From assembly GCA_026122225.1 (NCBI GenBank), contig JANEZZ010001871.1, positions 1,860,001-1,924,000 on the forward strand: a stretch of 64,000 bases of DNA. Reading direction: 5' to 3'. A program made the position numbers and the translations under genes. The notes under the pieces were generated by a model. It ran no database searches. It was not told where the DNA came from and saw nothing but the letters and a program-made list of their open reading frames with translations. This document shows, in pieces, positions 54,746-64,000 of the stretch (the first letter of the stretch is position 1; each line of letters starts with the position of its first letter). This DNA is from Heloderma charlesbogerti. Taxonomy: Eukaryota > Chordata > Lepidosauria > Squamata > Helodermatidae.

Positions 54746-56319
54746 GGCTGGTATGGAGATATTCCACATAGGACAAATCCCCCTGGCAAGCCCTACTAGG
54801 AACTGTAGCCATGATAAGGAGAGTCATCATGCAGAAACTTCCTACTCTGAGGAAGGGGCAGGTACATAAATAGCCTGTAGTGAATAAGAGATGCCTACAG
54901 CCAATCAGGAAGGGAAGCTTCTATAAAATGGATGGCAACAAGATCCCCCCTCCCCCAGCCCCTCCAGTTAAATTTCAACTACATACGACTCATACCCAAT
55001 GCATGGGCAGATGGATTAGTAACGTATTTTGTGGGCTTGTAATCTTTGTGGATTTATTTGCAAGACTGGTATAAGGTAATGAGCAGACAGGAACTTGTTT
55101 CGAGGGGTTTCAAAGTATGGATCATTTCTGTATTTCCTCAACTTATTCCCCCCATCTAAATATAAGATTGCACAAAAGTTTGGAATATTGGGATCATCAG
55201 TGCAGAGAGAGGTTCTTAGAGACTTGTTAACGCAATATTTTCTGATGAAATTAAGTGTAAGAAATGTGCGCACTTCATTTTGAAATCTTTGAAATCAGTA
55301 GGGTTGATGATTTTGTGCCTTAGGAATATTGAGTACACCTAAGGCTGCACATTCTTGAGATTTTGTTACATTGGGCAGAGTCTCCTATGGGTTCGTCACA
55401 CATTTCTTCCTCTCAGTTCAAGCATACAAGAGGTATGTGTATTTAACCAGCGTCAGAAAGAAAGCCACTTTCGGTCATGAGAACCCTAAGGCTGGTTCTT
55501 GAAATAACATTTTCTAGAAAGAACTGGCTGATTAATGAAGGGTAAAGTGGTCAACATTGCACACTATTCCACTTATGTCTGCTTTTTTCAGAACTTCAGT
55601 TTGTTTCATAAACACAATATTGGTAGAAGAGAGAAAGGGAGTCAGCTGGCTTAGTTGGTGCAAAAATATTCCTGCCTGCACAGCTCTGGTAAAAACCTAA
55701 CCCGTATCTTATTCACATGATAATCTTTGTATCCCATCTTACTGTAATAAAACATGAAAGGCTTGATTCCCATTATGCATTGACTGTAAACCATGATATA
55801 AAACACAAAGCAATACAATTTCGGTGTGGTTTCATAATCTCTTCTGAATGCTATAAATGAGGGCTATAAATTGGTTTCTGACACAAGTTGCATAATAAAA
55901 TGCTTACTGTATTGTGAATGACATGGATAAAACTTGGCATTTAGTATTGCAATTTATATTTAAATGTGTTTCAGACATAATACATGGGTCTTCAGTAGTA
56001 GGTTGTCTGAATACATGAGCCCTTGCAGTTGAGCAGGTTTGAGCAGTTTCTTGAGCAGTTTTTGGCATGCTAGAGATTAGATAATGGATCATGATAATAG
56101 AAAAGAAGTATGTTCTCCTTAGAGTAAGTATTTTCATAATATGCTGCAGCTGCATCCCATAATTATTCCAAAAAAGAATGCTGTTCTCATTTACATGAAC
56201 TAGCTAACTCAGGGCTGGAATAGCCAGTAGGCTGCATCTGCTGCAGAACAGGTCCTCAGCCAAACTGAAGCTACTGAAAAAGTGATGTTTCCTGAGAGTT
56301 CCTTGGTACAGAGCAGGGG
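54746..56319. other. Stretch without recognised genes
   Basis: AT-rich, with no repeat family or domain recognised. Confidence 0.4.
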
Positions 56320-56400
56320 TGAGGAACCTGTGATCTCTAGATGTTTTGGACTCCAACTCCAATCAGCTCTAGCCAGCAATGGGCAAGGATGCTGGGAGTC
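56320..56400. repeat. Family P MITE, left part
   Basis: CAGGGGTGAGGAACCTGTG, then TAGATGTTTTGGACTCCAAC and GGATGCTGGGAGTC. The right terminal part is missing. Confidence 0.5.
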
Positions 56401-56469
56401 TCCTGATATAGAGAACGGGGCTATGCTGCACCTTCCACTGAGCTCTTTTTAAAACTTCCCAGAGCTTAG

Positions 56470-57110
56470 AACAGGGATGGGGAGCCTCTGGCCTGCAGGC
56501 AAAATGTGGCCCATCAGGCCAGCCCAAATGCCCCAGAGGTCCTCAGGAGAAACTTTCCCTAAAGCCCCACCCTTGAAAGCTAGTGGAGAGAAGAATCCCT
56601 GATCGGGAGAGAACAGTGGGGATTCCCCTGTGTGCTGCTTCCGCTCCCAATGTGTGTGTGGGGGGAGAGAGCAGGGCATGAAATCCTCTACCTGCTGGCA
56701 TCCTCCCCAGTAGGGGAAGGCAAAGCCATCCCAGCTGGAGCACCAGCTAGAGGAGCTCTCCTCCAGCCACCGCCTCTGTTGGAAACTGAGCCTCACTGCA
56801 CATGGGCTTTCCCCAGCTGGGGAAAGCCCATGCACAGGAGAGCTGGGTCCTGGAGTAAGGGGCCAGCTGGAGGAGCACTCTTCCAGCTGGCACTTTGGTT
56901 GGGGTGGCTGGGGAAACCCCTGGGCTGCAAAGCCCCATCCCTGGCAAAAGTGTCAGCTGGAGGAGCTTCAGGCAGCTCTTTGGCCAAGGACCGGATGATG
57001 TCAAAAGATGTGGCCCCACCCACTGATGCCTTCCAGCCTGTGGAGAGCTCCATGGGGGGCATCATCCAGCCCACCCGCACCCCAAATAAATTCCCCACCC
57101 ATGATATTCC
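56470..57110. repeat. GC-richer segment with internal repeats
   Basis: Begins ACAGGGATGGGGAGCCTCTGG, resembling a hAT-type start. Words such as CAGCTGGAGGAGC recur at about 56738, 56864 and 56955, and CCAGCTGGGGAAAGCCC forms a local inverted repeat with neighbouring GGGCTTTCCCCAGCTGG (56803-56832). I could not find the right end. The open frames here (up to 162 aa) have no known motif and probably reflect the base composition. Confidence 0.4.
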
Positions 57111-57505
57111 TTTGCAATAGATCAAGGAGGTATTGACCATATTTCTTCCCAGTGGTGGGGAAACTAGTTGATACGCACAACTGTGTTTCTCAACTTGAGT
57201 TGACTTGTGACAGTTGCTTTGTCACCTCCATCCTGAAGTGACTGACAACAGTTGTCTCATAAATCAGATCCTATCTGATTTATCATATAAATCATATAAA
57301 TATAAATATAAATCATATGCTCCAGCTGTCTCTATTGAACAAGGGTAGCCCCTATTTTCTGATATCAGTCCCTGATGAATCACTCCCTATTTTGCCTTTT
57401 GGGGGAAAGACGTTAGAACTGATTCTGAAACAAATTTAAGTGTGTGCACATACTGGAATTCTTCATATTCCAGCCACCTTCCCCCTGGACCCTAGAAGTT
57501 AAAGC

Positions 57506-57605
57506 TACAATCCTAAGCATTCTTACTAAGAGGTAAGACAAGACCCATATAAAGCTCATATAAACTGGGACTACTTCTAAGTAAATATAATTAGGACTGC
57601 ATTTT
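57506..57605. repeat. MITE family Q, diverged
   Basis: GCTACAATCCTAAGCATTC opens and ATTAGGACTGCAT closes the segment, with CTACTTCTAAGTAA in the middle. Confidence 0.4.
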
Positions 57606-58504
57606 GAGATTAAACATCCTTAAGCTTTATTTAACAACAGTGTTATGGTCAGTTTACTAACTGATCTTGGTTCAGAAGCCAGGATATCGCAGAGGCAATT
57701 CATATAATGGGCAGTGCAATACATCATGAGGTGAGGTCCCTTGCTGTGAGTGAGAATAAGGGTGTTACAAGAGTGTCCTTCCATATATCTCTGAGAAATC
57801 AGAGGATGTGTAAGCTATGTTTGCGAATACAACTGTCCCACCTGTCATGTATACTGTAAGAATGGGGAAGAATCTGTAGAAGTAGACAAAAATGAAGGGC
57901 ACAACCATCTGAACACAGCGTTTTCTACAGAGACTACTACCTACAATGCTAGCAGCACGAGCATTAACCTCCCGGCTCACAAAAAACGGATCATGCTGAA
58001 TGAATGTGGATTTCTTGGCCATTTGAAAGCATTTATAGCTTGGACAAGCCATTACATAAAGCCTTTAGTGCTGTAGAATTACAAATGGAGAAAGGGATTT
58101 TACAGATGGCCAATTTTAGTTGATCAGTTTATGGTGTGCGCCAGGGATCATCCTGGACACTAAGAAGCGATAGCCAAAAGAAGAGAACATTTAAGAGATT
58201 GGATGCAGAGCAGAGCTGTTAAGTGACAGCTTATTTATTTATTTATTTATTTATTTAATTTATTGTTTATATTTATATACTGCTTTCCACAAAGGTGTCA
58301 AAGCAGTGAACATAAAATACAGTGGCATCAAAACAACAATAAACATAATGATAAAAACAACACAATGCAAATTATTCAACAATAAAACCACACACACTAC
58401 TGTATACTACAAACTGTAACTGTCTGGGTTACATTCAGGGAAAACCTGTGTGAAGAGACGAGTTTTAAGAAGATGTCTAAATGTCAGAACTGTGGGGGAC
58501 CAAT
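57606..58504. other. Stretch without recognised genes
   Basis: Contains a (TTTA)n run at 58213-58252 followed by sequence (ATATACTGCTTTCCACAAAG) typical of an old LINE edge. No gene was seen. Confidence 0.4.
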
Positions 58505-61500
58505 GACGGTTGGTAAAGTGTCATAGAACCTCCATCTCTATCACCAGGAAAGCACTCCTCTTTAGAGCAGGCCTTGAGGGGCTGCACCTGGTGTTGGGCC
58601 ATAGAGACAGATTGGGGATGCTGCTGGTGTACCACCCACCCTGCTGCCCAGCATCTTCCCTGACTATGCTGGCAGAGGTAGTCGCAAGTGTGGTGTTGGA
58701 AGAACCCAGGACGGTGGTTCTGGGTGACTTCAACTTCCATGCCGAGGCTGTCTGTGGAGTTCCAGCCCAGGACTTGATGGCCTCTATGACAACCATGGGG
58801 CTGTCTCAGTATGTTATTGGCCCAACACATGAAGCAGGACACACCCTTGATTTGATTTTTGCTTCAAGTTGTGAGATGGGTAGTCTGAAGATTGGGGGTG
58901 GTGTCCAAATAACCCCATTGTCATGAGCAGACATTTCCTGGTAAGATTTGAACTTATGGCATTACTCTCCTCCTGCAGGGGTGGGGGTCCTATTTGAATG
59001 GTCTGCCCCAGGAGACTGAAGGAATCCAATGGATTTCTGAATGCTCTTGGGGATTTTCCAATTGCAGACAGCTGGAGATCCAGCTGAGGCCCTAGCCTCA
59101 CTGTGGAACAGTGAGATATGGAGGGCCATGGACTTGATTGCACCTGAGTGCCCTCTCCAGTGCTGTAGAGCTCACTTCACTCCTTGGTATACCGGGGAGC
59201 TGCGGTCATTGCCCCAAAGAAGGGCAACACCAAAGAGTGTTCAAACTACCATACAATTGCGCTCATTTCACATGCCAGCAAGGTTATGCTCCAAATCCTA
59301 CAAGCTAGGCTTCAGCAGTATGTGAACCGAGAACTACCAGAAGTACAAGCTGGGTTTCAAAGAGGCAGAGGAACTAGATCAAATCGCCAACGTTCGCTGG
59401 ATCATGGAGAAAATTCCAGAAAAACGTCTATTTCTGCTTCATTGACTACGCTAAAGGCTTTGATTGTGTGGATCACAACAAACTGTGGCAAATTCTGAAA
59501 GAGATGGGAGTACCAGACCACCTTACCTGTCTCCTGAGAAACCTGTACGAGGGTCAAGAAGCAAAAGTAAGAACCAGACATGGAACAACCGATTGGTTCA
59601 AAATTGGGAAAGGAGTACGACAAGGCTGCATATTGTCACCCTGCTTATTGAACTTATATGCAGAGTACATCATGAGTAACGCCGGGTTGGATGAATCACA
59701 GGTCGGAATTAAGATTGCCGGGAGAATTATCAGCAACCTCAGATACACAGACGATACCAGCCTAATGGCAGAAAGCGAAGAGGATCTAAAGAGCCTCTTG
59801 TTGAGGGTGGAAGTGGAGAGTGCAAAAGCTGGTTTGAAATTCAACTTTAAAAAAACGAAGATCATGGCATCTGACCCCATCACTTCCTGGCATACAGAAG
59901 GGGACGAAATGGAAGCAGTGACAGATTTTATTTTCTTGGGCTCCAAGATCACTGCAGAAGTTGACTGTAGCCATGAAATTAAAAGACGCTTGCTCCTTGG
60001 GAGAAAAGCTATGGCAAACCTAGACAGCATAGTAAGAAGCAGAGACATCACCTTGCCAACAAAGGTCTGTATAATCAAAGCTATGGTTTTCCCAGTAGTA
60101 ATGTATGGCTGTGAGAGCTGGACTATAAGGAAGGCTGAGCACTGAAGAATTGATGCTTTCGAACTGTGGTGCTGGAGAAGACTCTTACGAGTCCCCTGGA
60201 CTGCAAGGAGGTCAAATCAGTCCATCCTACAGGAAATCAACCCTGACTGCTCATTGGAAGGACAGATCCTGAAGCTGAAGCTCAAATATTTTGGCCACCT
60301 AATGTGAAGAGAAAACTCTCTGGAAAAGACCCTGATGCTGGGAAAGATTGAAGGCAAAAGGAGAAGGGGATGGCAGAGGATGAGATGGCTAGATAGCATC
60401 ACCGATGCAATGAATATGAACTTGAGCACGCTCCGGGAGAGAGCGGAGGACAGGAAGGCCTGGCATGCTATGGTCCATGGGGTCACAAAGAGTCAGACAC
60501 GACTTAACGACTGAACAACAAGTGGTCAGTGAAACGGGCTGGATGTTGGCTAGAGCACAAATGGCATAAGACTTGAAGCCAAGATGACCAAGCACACTCT
60601 AGAGCTCATAATCATGCCTATTGTGTGGCCGTGCGGGCAGCAAAGAAGGCTTATTTTGCTGCCTTCATTGCATCCTCAAGTAGCCATCCAGTGGAGCTCT
60701 TCCATGTGGTCTGGGGGCTGTTACTATCCTCCCCAGCAAATGGGGTCCTGGCCCCCTCAAAAACACACTGTGCATCGCAGTTTGAGGACAAAATCTCTTG
60801 TCTCCACAACGAATTTGATGCTGTTGTTAGCGTAGTTCCAGTTGAGGTGTCTGATGCCACCATCTTGCCCAGTTTTGTGGGATCAGTTCCCTGTCACTGT
60901 GGCCTGATGATGTGGACAAGGTGTTTGCAACAATGTGACCGGCCATGTGCCCTCTCGATCCCTGCCCCTCTTGGCTAATAAAAGCTAGCTAAAGGAGCAT
61001 GTGTGGGTGGACTCAGGGAGAGATAAATGCTTCAGGAAGGGGTGGTATCTGCTGTCCCTAAGGAGGCAGTAGTGCGGCCACTCCTGAAGGAGCCCACTCT
61101 GGACCCATTGGTATTAGACAACTACCACCCAGTTGCAAATACCCCTTTCTTAGGGAAGGTATTTGAGAGGGTTGTGACAGAGCAACTGCAGGTGCTCTTG
61201 GAGGATGCTGATTATCGAGACCCATTCCAGCCTGGGTTTTGATCTGGTTACAGGACTGAATTAGCCTTGGTCACTCTGATGGATGACCTTTATTGAGAGA
61301 GGGACAGGGGAAGTGCAAACCTGTTAATTCTGCTTAGCCTCTCATCGGCTTTTGATATGATTGTCCATGGTATTCTCCTGGATTGACTCCGTGGGATGGG
61401 TATCAGAGGCAAAGTGCTACAGTGGTTCTGGTCCCACCTATGGCCTCTCCTGGACAGGAATAGCTTGGCCACAGTGGAATAGGCATACCTCAAGCCTGTA

Positions 61501-62125
61501 TTACTGGAATGTGCTCTATGTGGGGCTGCCCTTAAGGCTGGTCCAGAGGCTGGAGCTAGTACAGAATGCACCATCTCAGCTGTAGTCAGGAGCTGCCCCT
61601 TTTCAGCATATAACTCTTTTGCTGAGGGAACTGCACTGGCTGTCTATTCTCTACTGGGCCAGGTTTAAGGTATTAGTACTAGTGTAAACAGCCCTAAACA
61701 ACTTGGGACCAGGATACCTGAGAGAGTGCTTTCTTCTTTACCAACCTGCCTGGTCACTGAGTTTATCTGGTCATCAGTGGGCACATCCCCGGTGGTTCCG
61801 TGTGGACACATGGCCCGGCTGGAGTTCACCAGGAAAAGAGCCTTCAGTGTGGTGGCCCCCTTCCTGTGGAACTCCCTGCCTCTGGAGGTCAGGCAGATGC
61901 CAATGTTGTGTTCCTTCTGGTGCCTCCTGAAGACATTGTTATTTCGGGACGCCTTCCTTGAGTGACCAGCTGTGGTTTATTAAGTTCAGAATTTATTTCT
62001 TTTAAAATGTTTTAATTGTTTTAAAATAGTGTTTTATTCTTTTATCTTCATTGTTCACCATTATGAAAACTTTTGATGTGGAGTGGTATATAAATATGGT
62101 AAATTAATAAATAAAAATAAAACAA
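58505..62125 (+). mobile_element. L2/CR1-group LINE with nested BovB, inactive
   Basis: The LINE occupies 58505-59211 and 60522-62125. The 5' block encodes an APE endonuclease segment (VVLGDFNFHAE, LSQYVIGPTHEAGHTLDLIF). After the BovB insertion it resumes with KKAYFAAFIAS and RT start (RPLLKEPTLDP, FQPGF). An internal deletion near 61440 removes the YADD catalytic part: LQWFWSHLW is followed directly by LLDRNSLATVE. The C-terminus (RKRAFSVVAPFLWNSLPLEV) and a 3' UTR ending AATAAATAAAAATAAAAC follow. Several stops are present. Confidence 0.85.
59212..60521 (+). mobile_element. BovB LINE copy 3, 5' truncated
   Basis: Starts inside RT at CCCCAAAGAAGGGCAACACC and ends CGACTGAACAACA. The flanking duplication is GCGGTCATTG/GTGGTCAGTG (59202-59211, 60522-60531), 10 bp with two differences. 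The open frame 59468-60145 has DYAKA-like and catalytic YTDD (59744-59755). TGA stops at 60143-60145 and 60305-60307 coincide with those of copy 1. Truncation is typical of target-primed reverse transcription. Confidence 0.9.
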
Positions 62126-62225
62126 AGTGTCCCAGCGGGTGGGTGCTACAACACTAAATGCCACAAGCACTTCTACGTGTAAAATGTTAACTAGTATCGG
62201 ATCATCCTCTTCAGCTTTCTTACTA

Positions 62226-62417
62226 GTAGAATCATAGAATCATAGAATCATAGAATCATAGGGTTGGAAGGGGCCTACAAGACCATCGAGTCCAACCCCC
62301 TGCTCAGTGCAGGAAGCCTGATTCCCAGGCGGTCTCCCATCCAAGTACTAACCAGGGCTGACCCTGCTTAGCTTACGAGATCAAACAAGATCAGGCGCAT
62401 CCACAGGTAGTTGTCTT
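62226..62417 (-). repeat. 5S rRNA-derived SINE with CR1-type 3' tail
   Basis: On the minus strand, 62417-62321 reads as 5S rRNA positions from about 20 to 107 (AAGCTAAGCAGGGTCAGCCC, TTAGTACTTGGATGGGAG, CGCCTGGGAAT), with several substitutions. It is joined through AGGCTTCCTGCACTGAGCAG to a CR1 3' end (GTTGGACTCGATGGTCTTG) and four CTATGATT repeats. The architecture is that of a SINE3-type element. The 5' start of 5S is degraded, so it is not a functional 5S gene. Confidence 0.8.
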
Positions 62418-63902
62418 CAGAAATGAAGGATAAAGTAAAAAGGGGAACAACCAAAACTAATGAAGCAATAAATGGCTTCTTTTCCACATTAAGAGTCTTC
62501 TGTGGCTCAGCATTCATGGTAATTATTTAGCTGTGAACCTGTTCTCATGTTGAGCTTGTGTCGCTCTTTATGAGGATTTTGATACGTTGTGTTAAAAGAG
62601 ACAAACCATGCTATTTAGTGGTTCTTTGTTTATCGTTCAGTTATTTTATATGTTTCTATTTTCACTCCATTTTTCTCTTGAGTGAGTTGTCCTTTATGTC
62701 TTGCTTTGTTGCTTTGAAAAATACATTCAAAATGAGGTTTAAAAGAATGGTGTGTGTGCATATGAAAGATAGAAAGACTAACAACAGAGTATTCAAAAAT
62801 ATATTTAAGCTCAACATTCCGGCTTCCACCCTCATCAGTAGCTGTGCTGTTAACTGGAGAAAGATACACGCACAATTTTTGAGATGAATTAGAAAGAAAA
62901 TATCATTAACGCATAATGTAATCCATGACAGACATGGGATGAAATCCGAATGAATTTTTTTTTCTGCTGACAGAACTACTTCTTTCAGTGGAACCAGGAT
63001 TGGGGGGCCATTTGGGGTAGATTGTCAGGAGTTCCGGGGACTGCAAAGGGGGGAGAGAGGGAGGAGGTCCTGTTGCATAAGTGGACTTCTGTTTGCATGA
63101 TGTTGTGCTCTGCTGATGGTGTGAAGGCCTGCAGGAAAAGTTGATGAGGACCCATTTCCTGTAAGTGTGACAGGCAGAGGGGAGGAGAAGTGCTTGCTTT
63201 GCCAAGCAATTCCCCCCCCCCTTGCCACACTAATGCAAACCCCACTCTCCAAAAAGGGGAAAAGACTAAGCCAGAAGTAACCCCCTCCCCACATTACAAA
63301 AGGGAAAACCCACCCATTCTACAGTATGGGACTAAACCACACATGATGTCACAGAATATGCAAATCAAATGGCAATGCGGCTGTCTGATTGGCTGCCCCT
63401 TGGAAAGGACTTGTTGCATCAATCTAAAGATAGCTGTGCCAGTAAAAAGGGGAGGACCCTTGTGTACAGGAAGAGGAGGAAGAGAGCATGCTGGAAGTTG
63501 TAATTCCTTTCCCTGCCTCCATCTTAGTGCTGTGACACAAAATGGCCGAGTTCACACAAAATGGCCATTGTGCTTCAGATGTGGATTCCTGAAGCAGTGT
63601 GCTGCTCTAGTATTTACTCCCTGGAAAAGCAGAAACAGTGTGGGAGCTCTAATTCCCTGAGGTAGCTGGAATGGGGTAAAATTGCTCTGGTGGGGTGCTC
63701 TCATGGGGAGCTTTCAGATGCTGTCAGGGATAATAACATGGTAGCCAGGGAGCCTGGGCAGGGGTGGGAAATAAGTCTGTCTCATTGGTTGAGTGGCACC
63801 TGCCAAGTTGATGATGTTCAGTTCTACTCCCCCCACCCAATCCGGGCGTATGTTGTTTTCAAGCACTGTGTGACCCATGAAAAGCAGATTTTTAAAGGTA
63901 TG
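62418..63902. other. Stretch without recognised genes
   Basis: Contains a C run near 63211-63221 and ATGCAAAT at 63358. The open frame at 63190-63660 (156 aa) has no recognised motif. No repeat family was assigned. Confidence 0.4.
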
Positions 63903-64000
63903 TAGGGATGGGGGAGAATTTCTCCCCGAAACTTCGGGGGGCCGAGTGCCAACGTATTCGGCCCCCCAAAGTAGTTTCGGGGAGAAATTATCCGCCCCCC
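63903..64000 (-). mobile_element. TAGGGATG hAT MITE, copy 13, cut by window end
   Basis: End B starts at 63903 (TAGGGATGGGGGAGAATTTC). Its tip hairpin, in which CCCCGAAACTTCGGGGGGCC pairs with GGCCCCCCAAAGTAGTTTCG, is present to 63990. The left flanking octamer is AAGGTATG (63895-63902); the other end lies outside the window. Confidence 0.85.

Noticed and set aside
56632..57120. 162-aa open frame in GC-richer DNA
   Set aside because: The open frame follows repeated CAGCTGGAGGAGC words, is open on the opposite strand too, and shows no domain.
62321..62417. 5S rRNA gene
   Set aside because: The 5' portion is degraded, there are several substitutions in the remaining part, and it is fused to a CR1 tail, so it is a SINE.
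63190..63660. 156-aa open frame near the window end
   Set aside because: No recognisable domain or signal; composition and length are compatible with chance.

Overview
The window looks like nuclear DNA from a squamate reptile (lizard or snake). It is AT-rich and densely filled with transposable elements: BovB (RTE-clade) LINEs, L2/CR1-group LINEs, tRNA- and 5S-derived SINEs with LINE-type tails, a Helitron, and many short hAT-type elements. BovB together with this L2/CR1/SINE mixture is the main reason for suggesting a squamate; the species cannot be fixed from sequence alone. I recognise no host protein-coding exon, functional tRNA or rRNA gene, or CRISPR array. All recognisable coding sequence is retrotransposon-derived and broken.

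Layout. Positions 1-7.7 kb hold old MITEs, tRNA-derived SINEs and an antisense LINE scrap. A near full-length but mutated BovB lies at 7.7-10.9 kb. From 11 to 23.7 kb there is mostly unannotated DNA with an MIR-like SINE, CR1 pieces and small hAT-like insertions. From 23.8 kb to the end of the window a distinctive hAT-type MITE family dominates. I count twelve clear copies plus a truncated one, and two diverged relatives. They end in TAGGGATG/CATCCCTA and are flanked, in nine copies, by 8-bp target duplications that are perfect or differ at one position.

The MITE family is the most interesting content. Its interior is a palindrome made of palindromes: 35-66 nt inverted repeats (core TACGTAAATATTTACGTA or variants, alternating with CAAATGGCGGC-type hairpins) are arranged mirror-symmetrically in a larger inverted repeat of about 0.36-0.47 kb. 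Both ends carry an outward-facing AGGTAAGT, identical to a strong vertebrate 5' splice site, at nearly fixed distances from the tips (18 bp at end A, about 108-133 bp at end B). One tip also folds into an approximately 80-nt hairpin.

Nesting gives a local history. An L2/CR1-group LINE (32.7-38.2 kb) contains one MITE and a Helitron with canonical A|TC...CTAG|T junctions; the Helitron in turn contains another MITE and a 479-bp BovB-derived mini-element. At 41.0-45.7 kb a MITE was split by a BovB, which was split by a younger MITE of the same family, so the family moved both before and after that BovB insertion. A second L2/CR1-group LINE (58.5-62.1 kb) carries a 5'-truncated BovB. Near its 3' end sits a 5S-rRNA-derived SINE with a CR1-type tail.

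There are no operons or cooperating host genes here. The window reads as a record of which LINEs could mobilise which SINEs and of repeated bursts of one structurally odd hAT family.
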